The notes under the pieces are model-generated. The model ran no database searches and had not been told where the DNA came from. It was given only the letters and a program-made list of their open reading frames with translations. Positions 45,001 through 56,224 of a stretch of DNA of 64,000 nt are shown here, one piece after another; positions within the stretch are counted from its first letter, which is position 1, and every line of letters starts with the position of its first letter. The position numbers were made by a program, and so were the translations under genes. The stretch is taken from positions 1-64,000 of the forward strand of contig JACRIN010000015.1 of the NCBI GenBank assembly GCA_016220085.1, written 5' to 3'. This DNA is from Planctomycetota bacterium (GTDB lineage Bacteria > Planctomycetota > UBA1135 > GCA-002686595).

Positions 45001-45532
45001 CGCCGTCGTCGCGTTCGCGCTCGCGACGGCGCCCGCCGATGCGCAGGACTTCGGCGAGGTCCAGGCCGCGGTCGAGGCCGGCGACTATGCGGCGGCCCGC
45101 ACCCTCGCGGAGCGCGTCGCCGAGCCCATCGAGAGCGCCCGCGCGCTCGTGTGGGTCGACTACGGGGCTCGAGACTACGTCGGAGCCGCACTCGCGGCTC
45201 GCGCGGGACTCGAGCTCGCACCGGAGGACGCGTGGCTCGCCGAGCGCGCTGCTGCCGCCGCGCTCGCGCAGCGCGACGGGGATGCCGCCGCGACTGCCTT
45301 GGAGGCGCTCGATCGCGCGGTGCGAGCGCTACCCGCGCCCGAGCGTGGCGTCTGGAAGACGAGCGCCGACCTCTATCGCCGCACGGCCGACGAACTCGTC
45401 GCGCTCGAACGATCTGGGGCACGCGCGCGCACTCTCGCGCGCACGACCGTGCTCGCGCTGCTCGGCGCAGCGGTACTCGCCGTCGGGTGGGGGCTTCGCC
45501 GAGCGGATTCAGCGCATCTCGAGCAGCCCTGA
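44975..45532 (+). CDS. Small secreted/membrane helical-repeat protein
   Basis: A 185-residue protein starting at GTG 44975 inside the end of the preceding gene. A signal peptide (SAVVAFALATAPADAQ) leads into TPR-like helices (VQAAVEAGDYAAARTLAERV, AALAARAGLELAPEDAWLAE). A C-terminal hydrophobic helix (TTVLALLGAAVLAVGWGLRR) may anchor it. Its layout resembles BatE-like or YfgM-like TPR proteins, but I cannot assign a function. Its stop overlaps the convergent HEAT gene by 24 bp. Confidence 0.6.
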   Translation: MRGCRSCTSAVVAFALATAPADAQDFGEVQAAVEAGDYAAARTLAERVAEPIESARALVWVDYGARDYVGAALAARAGLELAPEDAWLAERAAAAALAQRDGDAAATALEALDRAVRALPAPERGVWKTSADLYRRTADELVALERSGARARTLARTTVLALLGAAVLAVGWGLRRADSAHLEQP

Positions 45533-47356
45533 GCCGTCGCGAGCCCAGCTCGCGAGCGTCGAGGACATCAGGCCGAAGTGGAGATCGACGGAGATCGAGC
45601 TCGACCAGGGTCGCGAAGAGCGATCGGCGAGTTCTCCGAGAGCCCACGCGGCCGCGCGCCGCACTTCCGGCGCTTCCTCGGTATCCGAGAGCCAGGTCAC
45701 CAGCGGGTCGATCGAACGTGCGTCGCCGATCGAACCGAGCAGCAACGCAGCCTCGGCCTTCGCTTGCGGCCCGGACTCGACGCGCGGCGCCGACGCGATC
45801 TCGTCGAGCACCGTGCGCACGCCGAGCAAGCGCAGCGCGGTTGCGATCGAACGGTAGAGCTCGGGCTCGCCCGACGCGCCCGCCAACGCGGCGGTCAAGG
45901 GCTCGCGCGCGCTCGAGTCGCCGATCAGTCCGAGTGCGAGCGCGGCGTGTCCGCGAACCTGCGCGTCACCCCGTGAGGCCTTCGCGCACAGCGGCTCCAC
46001 GGCGTCGGGATCGCGCAGGAGTCCGAGCGCGATGCAGACAGCTCCAACCTCCTCGCTCGAGCGTCCGCTGCAGAGCCACGCCCGCAGCGGCTTCGCCGCG
46101 TCGATTCGCACGTGGCGGCCTTGCGGCACGAGGGCGCGTTCGAGCACGCCGAACGCGATCGCAGCCCACGCGCGAGCCGAGCCGCGACCGGCAGAGAGTT
46201 CCTTGAACAACGCGGCCTCGATCTCCGCCTGACCGTGCGCGGAGTCTTCGCCTAGCCCCGAACGTCCGGCGACGCGCGCGAGCGAGACCGCCGCGAGACC
46301 GCGTTCGAGCCGTTCCCCGCGTGCGAGCTCCCGCAGCAATGCCTCGCGGACCTCTCGGTCGAGCACGTCGCGATCGGAGTCGCCGAGCAAGCCGAGCCCG
46401 ATGATCGCGCTCTGCCGCACCTCCGATGGCGCGCGAGAGCCCGCCGCCAAGGGCGCGAGCAGCGCTTCGCGAATCGCATCCAAGTTCTCGAGCGTCGCCG
46501 CCTGAGCGAGACGCGCGAGCGGAACGACCGCCTGAGCGCGCAAGCGCGGGTGGCGGCTGGTGTCCTGCACGAAGTCGAGCAGGAACGACAGCTCGGTCCC
46601 TCGACACAGGTGTCCGAACTCGTTGGAGCCTTCCGGCGGCGTATCGGCGCAGTTCTCGAGCGGCACGAGGCCGAGCGCGACCAGCAGCGCGAGCTGGAGG
46701 TCGTAGGGCGCGTTCGCGTCCGCCGACAGCGCGTCGATCAGGGTGCGCGCGATGCGCTTCCTCGTCGTCAGGTCGCCGTTCGCTTCGCCGATCAGGCCGA
46801 GCGCATACCCCGCGAACGAACGCAAGCGGTAATCGACGACCGTCGAACCCACCACGCTGCGACCGACGGCGGTATTGAGCACGAGGTCGTTCAGCAGCGC
46901 GATCGACGTCGCGTCCTTGCGTACGCCGAGCGCAACCACCGCGGCCTCACCGACGGCGCGGATCTTCGGCTGCGTGAGGAAGAACGACGCGGCGTCCGAG
47001 ACGGACAGTCCGTCCCCGCGGCCCCAGCTCGCTTCCGTGCGCGCCAACGCGATCAACTCCGCGCGCACCAGCTCCGCGTCGCCGGCGGTCTGCAGCGCAC
47101 GTTGCAACGCCGGCCGCAGTTTCGCGTCGATCACCGTCGCGGAACGCGACGTCGACGGGGCAACGCCTTCGGTCATCGGGTCGCGAGCGACGAGAATGCC
47201 CTTGAGCTCGAGATACGAGTCGCGATGGAACCGCCACCACGTCTGCCAGTTCTGAGCGTCGTCTTCGGCGGGCGTCGTCGGAGCTCCGAAGTCGGGAGAT
47301 TCGGTCTCGCCGGGCATGCGCGGCGTCGACGGCCTCCCGGGCGTTGGAGTCGGCAT
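45509..47356 (-). CDS. HEAT-repeat protein A, as open downstream of a nonsense codon
   Basis: A 615-residue frame from ATG 47356, paralogous to the two genes at 47781 and 50141. It starts in a Pro/Thr-rich linker, then NWQTWWRFHRDSYLELKGIL, which aligns with TWHYWWGFNKEPYLNLKEHI in protein B. About twelve HEAT-like repeats follow (for example LGLIGEANGDL, ALGLVPLENC, AIIGLGLLGDSD, AALALGLIGDSS, GSIGDARSIDPL). The C-terminus SISVDLHFG...GSGLLEMR matches the shared tail. In this form it has no signal peptide; the missing N-terminus is encoded at 47357-47551 but separated by TGA. Probably a scaffold or surface-assembly protein. Confidence 0.75.
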   Translation of the reverse strand: MPTPTPGRPSTPRMPGETESPDFGAPTTPAEDDAQNWQTWWRFHRDSYLELKGILVARDPMTEGVAPSTSRSATVIDAKLRPALQRALQTAGDAELVRAELIALARTEASWGRGDGLSVSDAASFFLTQPKIRAVGEAAVVALGVRKDATSIALLNDLVLNTAVGRSVVGSTVVDYRLRSFAGYALGLIGEANGDLTTRKRIARTLIDALSADANAPYDLQLALLVALGLVPLENCADTPPEGSNEFGHLCRGTELSFLLDFVQDTSRHPRLRAQAVVPLARLAQAATLENLDAIREALLAPLAAGSRAPSEVRQSAIIGLGLLGDSDRDVLDREVREALLRELARGERLERGLAAVSLARVAGRSGLGEDSAHGQAEIEAALFKELSAGRGSARAWAAIAFGVLERALVPQGRHVRIDAAKPLRAWLCSGRSSEEVGAVCIALGLLRDPDAVEPLCAKASRGDAQVRGHAALALGLIGDSSAREPLTAALAGASGEPELYRSIATALRLLGVRTVLDEIASAPRVESGPQAKAEAALLLGSIGDARSIDPLVTWLSDTEEAPEVRRAAAWALGELADRSSRPWSSSISVDLHFGLMSSTLASWARDGSGLLEMR

Positions 47357-47551
47357 TCCCGTCGGGGCTGGAACTCCCGCCGAGCCCGGCGTCGTCGGAG
47401 AGCCAGTCGAACCGCCGCCACTGCCGCCACCCGGACCTGCCGAGGACCCGCCTCGGCATCCACCCGGGCCTCAGCCCGGTTGTGGCAACAGCGTGGGGTG
47501 GAACGCAACGAGTGCAGTGACCGCGAGCGAACCGAGCGCGAGCAGCTTCAT
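47357..47551 (-). pseudogene. Signal peptide and linker of HEAT protein A, cut by TGA
   Basis: From ATG 47551 the frame of HEAT protein A reads MKLLALGSLAVTALVAFHP, a clear signal peptide, then LLPQPG, then TGA (47473-47471), then a Gly/Ser/Pro linker (GGGSGGGSTGSP) that joins ATG 47356 without a frame change. Proteins B and C have the same signal-linker-body order. The single stop therefore splits an otherwise complete gene of about 680 codons. The TGA lies in the loop of a perfect 6-bp hairpin (47464-47469 with 47474-47479). Confidence 0.7.
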
Positions 47552-47705
47552 GGGAATCTCCTGCGTGAGGACGCCGGCCGCGTCGAACCCGCGAAGGCCC
47601 GTGCCGCGCAAGCGCTCCTATGCCTTCGATGCTAGCGGCGGACGCGTCCACCGCCAGCGGGGAGAACTGCGAATCCGTCGCGTCGCTCGACCGCGCGGAT
47701 AGGAG

Positions 47706-47742
47706 CCGGGCGCCTGGACCCGCTAGAGGTCGAGGCGCCCGG
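47706..47742. terminator. Strong hairpin downstream of HEAT gene B
   Basis: CCGGGCGCCT (47706-47715) pairs perfectly with AGGCGCCCGG (47733-47742). Inside, GACC (47717-47720) pairs with GGTC (47728-47731) around a 7-base loop. It begins 39 bases past the stop of the minus-strand gene at 47781, so it probably marks the 3' end of that transcript. No T-tract is visible. Confidence 0.6.
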
Positions 47743-47780
47743 AAGGTTGGTAGTGCGACGCGGTGCGCCGCCCGACATCA

Positions 47781-49904
47781 TCAGAGGATGTCGAGGATCC
47801 CCGTGCCGGCGTCAGGAGAGGTCAAGCTCGGCGTGTTCGCGCGGTAGTTGATGTTGACCGAGATCTTGGAGTTCCAAGGCAGCGGTTCCTTGTCGGCGAC
47901 GATGCCGAGCGCCGCTGCGGCGAAGCCGCGTGCGCCGTCGGTCTTCTCCTTGTCGTCGATGAACTTCAACAGCGGCTCGACCGAGCGAGTGTCGCCGATG
48001 AAGCCGAGCGCGGAGGCGATCGCAGCCTGCGAGGACTGCGCGCCAGCGCGACCGAGCATGTCGATCAGCTCGGGCACGATCGTCTTGTCGCCGAGCAAGC
48101 CGAGACCGATCGCCGCAGAGCGCAGCAGCTCGGGCTTGTAGGTCGACTTGCGGATCACGTCCTGGATCGGCTTGATCGCGTCCGAGGAGTTCATCAGGCC
48201 GAGACCCACGGCGCAGTAGCCCTGCGCGTCGGCGTCCGAGACCTTGTTGAACTTCTCCGTCAGCACCAGCTTGGAATCCAGGTCCTTCATCAGGCCGAGC
48301 GAGATCGCGTACGCGCCGATCTCGAGCGGGGAGCGAGCGTCCGCCAGCGCGTTCGACACCGCCTTCGCCATGTCAGGCGAGCAAGCAGACTTCAGCTTGT
48401 TGTCCTCGAGACCGCGTTCCATGACGCCGATCGCGAGACCCGCCCAGCCCTTCTCCGCCGACTTGCCCTTGTTGAGCAGTTCGGTCAGGGTCTTGCGAAC
48501 GTCCTTGATGCCGGCGACCGGATCGCCTTCGCCGACGCCCGGACGGCCGCCGATCTGACCGGCGGCGATCATCGAGAAGTACTGCGTCTGCTGGTCCTTG
48601 ATGACCTCGCCGGCGCTGAGCACCGCCTTGCGAATCTCGATGTCCCAGGCGTCGTTGTCGCAGTCTCCGATCTGACCGAGGGCCAGCATGCACGACTGCT
48701 TTTCCTCGTCCTTGGCCTTCGTGCCCTTGGCGACTTCGCTCGTGAGCAGCTTGACGACCTCACCGCGCAGCTTCGACGTGCCGGGCACCGCCGGTTCGGC
48801 GGTCAGGAGCCGCGCCATCGCCGTCGGAGCATGGGCTCGGTTCAGGTACTCCTGGTTCTCGTCCTTGTAGTACTCGAGCAGGAAGCGCAGCTGATCGTTG
48901 CGCGTCTTGACGTCCGCCTGATGACCGGTCTTCAGCGCGTCGTCGTTCGCGTCGAACTCGAGCGGCACCAGGCCGAGAGCGGTCAAGCACGCGACCGGAA
49001 TGTCGCGCGTCCCCGAGCGCTTCGACTTGTCGAGCATGCCGACGAGCGCGCCGTTGATCTGTTGCTTGCGCGCGATGTCGGTCGAGCGATAGCCGATCAA
49101 GCCGAGCCCGTAGCCCGCGAACGCACGCGTGCGCATCGGGACTTCGTTCTCGAACTGGACATCCTTGTACTTGCCGCGGATGTCCGCGGCCTTGTCTTCG
49201 AGCAACGCGATCAGGAGATCGACGATCTCCGGACTGTCGTTCGCGAGGATGCCGAGCGCGACCGCGGCGGTCTCGCCGATTTCCGCTTCGCCCTTCGCGG
49301 CGAGGAACGGACGGATCTTCTCGAACATCTCCGACTTGCCGCTCTCGTTCTTCGCGTCGCCGATCTTGGCGAGCGCGACGAGCGCACCGGTGATGATGTG
49401 GTTCGAGCGCTCGGTCTCCAGCGCCCTGATCATCGCGGGCACCACCTGGGTGCGGATGGTGGTCTCGCTCGGACGCAAGACCTGCTTCGATCCGCCGGCC
49501 TTGCCGGTCCCCGAGAAGAACTCATCGCTGCCGGTCTGAACGTTGCCGGTGTTGATGTGTTCCTTCAGGTTCAGGTAGGGCTCCTTGTTGAAGCCCCACC
49601 AGTAGTGCCACGTCGTCAAGTCGGGACCGGACGCCGCCGGGCCGGTGACCGGACGCGCACCCGGTTGTCCGGTGCCAGGTTGGCCGGGCGTCGTCGGTCC
49701 GGGGCTGCCCGGGCCCGCCGGTCCGGGCGTCGTCGGTCCGCCCGCGCCGGGAGTCGAGGGGCCGCCACCGCCGCCACCACCGCCAGGGCCGGGGGGCACG
49801 GTGTCGCCAGGGCCGCGGTACGTGCCGCCGTGCCCGTACGAGAAGTCTTGCAGCGTGAGGCTAGCCAGTGCGACGAGCGCGCCAGCGGTCAGGATTTTCT
49901 TCAT
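47781..49904 (-). CDS. HEAT-repeat protein B, secreted
   Basis: A 707-residue exported protein, the intact reference member of the trio. A signal peptide (MKKILTAGALVALASLTL) is followed by a Gly/Pro/Thr linker to about residue 90. The motif TWHYWWGFNKEPYLNLKEHI comes next, then an alpha-helical solenoid of HEAT-like repeats (AAVALGILANDS, FAGYGLGLIGYR, LTALGLVPLEF, LALGQIGDCDN, IGLGLLGDKT, ALGFIGDTRSVEPL). It ends KISVNINYRA...GTGILDIL, a tail shared with A and C. No catalytic motif is seen. Likely an extracytoplasmic scaffold. Unlike A, its signal and body are in one uninterrupted frame. Confidence 0.8.
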   Translation of the reverse strand: MKKILTAGALVALASLTLQDFSYGHGGTYRGPGDTVPPGPGGGGGGGGPSTPGAGGPTTPGPAGPGSPGPTTPGQPGTGQPGARPVTGPAASGPDLTTWHYWWGFNKEPYLNLKEHINTGNVQTGSDEFFSGTGKAGGSKQVLRPSETTIRTQVVPAMIRALETERSNHIITGALVALAKIGDAKNESGKSEMFEKIRPFLAAKGEAEIGETAAVALGILANDSPEIVDLLIALLEDKAADIRGKYKDVQFENEVPMRTRAFAGYGLGLIGYRSTDIARKQQINGALVGMLDKSKRSGTRDIPVACLTALGLVPLEFDANDDALKTGHQADVKTRNDQLRFLLEYYKDENQEYLNRAHAPTAMARLLTAEPAVPGTSKLRGEVVKLLTSEVAKGTKAKDEEKQSCMLALGQIGDCDNDAWDIEIRKAVLSAGEVIKDQQTQYFSMIAAGQIGGRPGVGEGDPVAGIKDVRKTLTELLNKGKSAEKGWAGLAIGVMERGLEDNKLKSACSPDMAKAVSNALADARSPLEIGAYAISLGLMKDLDSKLVLTEKFNKVSDADAQGYCAVGLGLMNSSDAIKPIQDVIRKSTYKPELLRSAAIGLGLLGDKTIVPELIDMLGRAGAQSSQAAIASALGFIGDTRSVEPLLKFIDDKEKTDGARGFAAAALGIVADKEPLPWNSKISVNINYRANTPSLTSPDAGTGILDIL

Positions 49905-50140
49905 GGGAGCGAGTGTAGGGTTCGACCGAGCAGGCCCAAAGGATGGTCTTCCGCGTCCGGGTGCGCAAGGGCTGTGCCAGTGGAGGCACCCAACTGCACC
50001 TAGCTCTGAAACGCCGCGAGTGACACCCGCGCGAGGTGATCCGAGTCATTCACTTCGCGTCGCGCGGCTGTGCGCGCGGAGGTTCGCGTTCCGCCGTCGT
50101 AGCACGCGCTGCCGCCGAAGGAGCGGATCGGCTCGATCGC

Positions 50141-52324
50141 TCAGAGGATGTCGAGCACGCCGCTCGACGTTTCTGGCGTCAGCAGCGTCGCGGTCGCGGC
50201 GGTGTAGTTGAAGTCGCTCGCGAGCGTCGCTCGCCACGGCAGGAGCGCGCGATCGCCGACCATGCCGAGCGCGACCAGCGCGAACGCGCGGGCTCCCGCG
50301 GTGACGTCCTCGCTTTCCGAGAGCGCGAGCAACGGCTCGACCGAGCGAGAATCGCCGATCAAGCCAAGCGCCGACGCCACCGCGCCTTGGGACGCTTGTG
50401 TGGAGGAGCGCGCGAGCAGCTCGACCAAGTCGGGGACGAGCTTCACGTCACCGAGCAGTCCGAGGCCGATCGCCGCCGAGTGCAACAGGTTCGGCTGGTA
50501 GCGCGCGCGAGCCAGGATCGCTCGGATCGGCTCGAGCGCCGAGCGATCGCCGAGCAAACCGAGCGCGAGCGCGAGGTCGCCTTGGTTCTCGGGGCTGCGC
50601 TCCTCGGAGAGCGCCGCCTGCAGCGGGTCGCGGGCCGCCGGATCGCCGACCAGTCCGAGCGCGACCGCGAGAGCTCCGCGCTCCTCACCGCCGCGCGCGG
50701 ACTTGCGCGCGTGCAGGAGCGCGGCGAGCGTGCGGGGGGACGCGGTTCCGCCGGCGCGCTGGAGCCTGCGCTCGAGCACACCCAACGCGAGCGCCGCCCA
50801 GCTCACCGAACCCGACTTGCCGTCGGCGAGTTCGGCGAGCAGTCGCGAACGTACTTCGTCGCTCGCGGCAGCCGAGACCGCAGCATCCTCGACGGAGGAA
50901 CCCGCGCGGGCGAGCGCGACCAACGCGAACCGACGCACGAACAGATCACGGGAGTCGAGCGCGCCGAGCAACGCCGCACGCATGTCGATGTCCAGAGGCT
51001 CGGACGTCGCGCGCGCGATGCGACCCAGCGCCTGCACCGCGCTGCGCTGGAGCAGGGCATCTCCGCGCGCCGGCGACGCGAGCTCCGCGATCAGGCGTTT
51101 CGCGACGCGATCGCGCCACGCCGGTTCGAAACGGCCGCGTTCGATCAAACGCGCCAGCGCCATCGGAGCATGGGCTCGAACGACGTTCTCGATGCGCTCG
51201 TCGAGGTAGACCTCGAAGAGCAGCGCGAACTGCTCTTCCAACGTCTGCGGGGCCTTCGAGTCCTCCGACGGCCGACGCTCCGCGGCGGGCTCGAGCGCCA
51301 CCAGGCCGAGAGCGGTGATCGCGGCTGCGCTGAGCTCGCGCGAGCGATCCGCGCGGGCCTTCGTGAGCACGTCGTGCAGGCTCCGAACGATCCACCGCCT
51401 CACGAAGACGTCGCGGCTGCGTTCGCCGAGCAATCCGAGACCGTACGTCCCGAACGCCCGCGTGCGCTCCGAGATCGGGCTCGCGAAGGCAAGCGCATGC
51501 AGCTTCCGCAGCCCGTCGCGGTCGTCGCCGACGAGTCGCGTGAGCAAGTCGACGTTGCGCGGCGAGTTCGCTCCGAGGATCCCGAGCGAGAGCGCGGCGG
51601 TCTCGGCGACCTCCTGGTGCGAATGCCGGAGCAGCGGCGCGATCGCTGCGGCGTGCGGGGTCGAGCCATCGGCCGCAGGGCGCTCGCCGACGCGGGCGAG
51701 CGCGATCATCGCCGAAGTCGAGGCATCGACAGTCGCGTCGCGCCTCAGCGCGGCGAGCAACGCGGGCACGATGCGCTCGTCGGCGTCGGCGGGTCCGCTG
51801 CGTCGTCGGTCGACCGAATCCGAACCGGCATCGCGGAAGAACTCCTCGCTGCCGGTCGCGAGATCCATGCGGTCGAGGTGCGACTGGAGCTCGATGAACT
51901 CGTCCTGGTTGAAGCGCCACCACACTCTCCAACTCGACAGATCGGACGCCCAGGACTCCGTCGTCGGCCCACCGGGAATCGTCGGACGCATCGGAGTCGT
52001 CGGTCCCCCGGGGGTCGTCGGCACGGGGGTGGCCGGACCCGCTCCGCGCGGCGTGCTCGGCGTCGGACGAGATGGCGGGCCCGGTGCCGGCGGTGTGACG
52101 CCAGGGGGAGCCGCCGGCGGCCCTGGGGGCTGCGGCGGCACGGGCGGAAACGAGCCCCCGTGTGCCCACAGCGGAACGAGCAGGCCGAGCGCGACGCACG
52201 CGATCGCGCCTCCGAGCGCGAGCTGCCGCACGACCGCCGCCGACCGCCAACGGGGGAGCGACGCGTTCGCTAGGGAACCGAGGGCGAACGACCGACAGAC
52301 CGCGAGTGCGCGAGCGTGGACCAT
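50141..52324 (-). CDS. HEAT-repeat protein C, secreted
   Basis: A 727-residue paralogue of the two HEAT proteins downstream. ATG 52324 gives a long basic N-terminus; in-frame GTG 52231 would give a cleaner signal peptide (VRQLALGGAIACVALGLL). A Pro-rich linker (PPVPPQPPGPP) precedes SWRVWWRFNQDEFIELQSHL. The HEAT-like solenoid (ALSLGILGANS, YGLGLLGERS, VALGLVGDPA, LALGLLGDRS, IGLGLLGDVK, ALGLIGDSRSVEPL) ends with DFNYTAATATLL and SSGVLDIL. Repeats are close to those of B, supporting a local duplication. Function unknown; probably protein-binding outside the cytoplasm. Confidence 0.8.
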   Translation of the reverse strand: MVHARALAVCRSFALGSLANASLPRWRSAAVVRQLALGGAIACVALGLLVPLWAHGGSFPPVPPQPPGPPAAPPGVTPPAPGPPSRPTPSTPRGAGPATPVPTTPGGPTTPMRPTIPGGPTTESWASDLSSWRVWWRFNQDEFIELQSHLDRMDLATGSEEFFRDAGSDSVDRRRSGPADADERIVPALLAALRRDATVDASTSAMIALARVGERPAADGSTPHAAAIAPLLRHSHQEVAETAALSLGILGANSPRNVDLLTRLVGDDRDGLRKLHALAFASPISERTRAFGTYGLGLLGERSRDVFVRRWIVRSLHDVLTKARADRSRELSAAAITALGLVALEPAAERRPSEDSKAPQTLEEQFALLFEVYLDERIENVVRAHAPMALARLIERGRFEPAWRDRVAKRLIAELASPARGDALLQRSAVQALGRIARATSEPLDIDMRAALLGALDSRDLFVRRFALVALARAGSSVEDAAVSAAASDEVRSRLLAELADGKSGSVSWAALALGVLERRLQRAGGTASPRTLAALLHARKSARGGEERGALAVALGLVGDPAARDPLQAALSEERSPENQGDLALALGLLGDRSALEPIRAILARARYQPNLLHSAAIGLGLLGDVKLVPDLVELLARSSTQASQGAVASALGLIGDSRSVEPLLALSESEDVTAGARAFALVALGMVGDRALLPWRATLASDFNYTAATATLLTPETSSGVLDIL

Positions 52325-52420
52325 GCGTCGGACTTCGGAGCCGCCTGCCAGCAGCGCCGACTCGTCCTAACCGCCATGCTACCGGCGGATACCGAAGGGG
52401 AGTCGCTCGCCCTCGATTTC

Positions 52421-52513
52421 GCGCGCGTCCATCGCTCGACGCGAGCGCTTCGCGTGCGTCAGCCGCTCGACGCAAGCGCTTGGCGCGCGTCAGTCGCTCG
52501 ACGCGAGCGCCCG
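52421..52513 (+). repeat. Three 31-bp tandem repeats, each a hairpin, at sdhB 3' end
   Basis: Copies lie at 52421-52451, 52452-52482 and 52483-52513. Each holds CGCTCG-ACG-C(G/A)AGCG, a 6-bp stem with a 3-base loop (one A variant in copy 2). The third copy contains the sdhB stop codon (52492-52490) and encodes its last residues. Downstream of the sdh operon they could act as an mRNA 3' stabiliser or terminator array; this is inferred from position. Confidence 0.75.
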
Positions 52514-53307
52514 CAGGTACTCCCGATTGAGTCGCGCGATGTTCGAGACAGAGATGCCCTTCGGGCAAGCCGCCTCGCACTCGGACTCGTTCGTGCAGTT
52601 CCCGAAGCCTTCCTTGTCCATTTGCTCGACCATCGCGAGCACGCGGCTGTTGCGCTCGGCCTGACCTTGCGGGAGCAGGGCAAGGTGCGACACCTTTGCG
52701 GACACGAAGAGCATCGCCGACGCGTTCTTGCACGCGGCGACGCAGGCGCCGCACCCGATGCACGCCGCCGCGTCCATCGCGGCGTCCGCGGCGACCTGAG
52801 GAACCGGCAACGCGTTCGCGTCCGGCGCGGAGCCGGCGCGCGCGGTGATGAATCCTCCCGCCGCGATGATGCGATCGAAAGCGCCTCGATCGACGACGAG
52901 GTCCTTGACGACCGGGAACGCGTTCGCGCGGAACGGCTCGATGTAGATCGTCTGGCCGTCCTCGAAGCGCCGCATGTGGATCTGGCACGTCGTCGTCTCG
53001 CTCTCGAAGCCGTGCGGTTGGCCGTTGATCGTCAACGAGCACGCGCCGCAGATGCCCTCGCGACAGTCGTGGTCGAACGCAATCGCTTCGTCGCCGCCTG
53101 CGATCAAGCGCTCGTTCAACACGTCGAGCATCTCCAGGAAGGACATGTCCGGGGAGACGTCGTCGAGCTTGTAGGTGACGAACTTGCCCTCGGCGCTCGG
53201 ATCGCGTTGACGCCAGACGTGCAGCATCAGGCGCATGGACTTCTTCTCCGCGTGCGCTCCGTGCGAGGTCGCAGCGTCGTGCGCCGCGTGCGTGTCGTGA
53301 CTGGAAC

Positions 53308-53311
<4 letters not shown>
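52490..53311 (-). CDS. sdhB: Succinate dehydrogenase/fumarate reductase iron-sulfur subunit
   Basis: A 273-residue subunit that passes electrons from the flavoprotein to the quinone site. The 2Fe-2S ligands are in CREGICGAC and a later Cys near ETTTCQIH. The two C-terminal clusters use [13 protein letters not shown] and the [15 protein letters not shown] block. The N-terminus is His/Ala-rich ([18 protein letters not shown]), an unusual extension of about 25 residues. ATG 53311 overlaps the sdhA stop. Its final codons lie inside a 31-bp tandem repeat. Confidence 0.93.
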
Positions 53312-55253
<1,942 letters not shown>

Positions 55254-55257
<4 letters not shown>

Positions 55258-56087
55258 CGTTGTTCCTCCCGGCCGATCGAGCGCGGATCGCCGACGTCGT
55301 CTAGGTGCGACGGTTCGATCGCGCCGACGCCACGGAACTCGAAACCGCGAAGCGAGGCGCCGCCTTTGCCCAAGAAGTAGACGTCCTCGGTCGCCCCGGG
55401 CTCTGCGGCGCGTACCGACGCGGAATGCGTCGAGCCCTTGGCGCCGCTGAAGTAGACCAGCGGGAAGATCGCGAACCCGACGCCGAGCACGATCGCGAGC
55501 GCCTTGCCTGCGCGCGCGATCGGGACGTCGTAGCGCGTGTTGTTCAGCCCGAGCGTCTGCATCGCGCTGCGGAAGGCGTGCGAGAGGTGGATGCCGAGGG
55601 CCCCGACGCCAACGATGTAGATCAGCGCGCCCGCGGGCTCGCTCAAGCGGCGGACGACCATCGCGGCGAGCCCGTCCGGTGCCATCTCACGCAACCGGAA
55701 GTCGAGCAAGTGCACGATCACGAAGACCAGCACGATCACCCCGGTGACGACCATGGTCGACGACGCAAAGCTGCGCGCGCCGCGGTCTCGATCGAGCGCG
55801 TAGCGCTGGGACCGCGCCGCGCGGTTCTCGAAGGTCACGCGTAACCCGAGCGCGAGGTGCGCGACGAACAGCGCGATCAGACCGAACTCCGCGACGTACA
55901 ACAGCGGGCCAAAGCTCTTCAGCTTCTCCGCGTACGCGTTGAAGTGCTCGCCGGTGTCGTCGGAGAATAACTGGAGGTTACCCGCCAGGTGGACTACCAG
56001 GAAGCCGATCAGCAAGAGGCCCGTGACGGACATCAGGGCCTTCTTGCCGATCGAGGAAGACCAAAGGCTCGAGAATCTACGGACCAT
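55254..56087 (-). CDS. sdhC: Succinate dehydrogenase cytochrome b subunit, type B
   Basis: A 277-residue membrane anchor with five predicted transmembrane helices (for example [56 protein letters not shown]). Histidines in helices (VVHLAG, AHLALG, VHLLDF, HLSHAF) are likely ligands for two hemes, as in the single-subunit diheme anchors of Wolinella fumarate reductase and Bacillus Sdh. A charged C-terminal tail of about 60 residues is extra. It is the first gene of sdhCAB; the divergent gene at 56225 leaves a 137-bp promoter region. Confidence 0.9.
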
Positions 56088-56224
56088 TCAGGTATCCAAG
56101 AACGGAAGCTGGAAGCGGCGGAAACTATCCGAGCCCGCGCCCGCGAGCAACCCGCTGCGGCGAAAAGGGCCGGTGCGCCTTCCGACGCGTTCGTTCCCCG
56201 GCGCGCGATCGGTAGAGTGCGCGC

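Noticed and set aside
217-47551. Genome-wide recoding of TGA, suggested by two in-frame TGAs
   Set aside because: TGA is the working stop in many ATGA and GTGA overlaps in this window (for example 22350, 24128, 53308), so two isolated cases are better seen as lesions.
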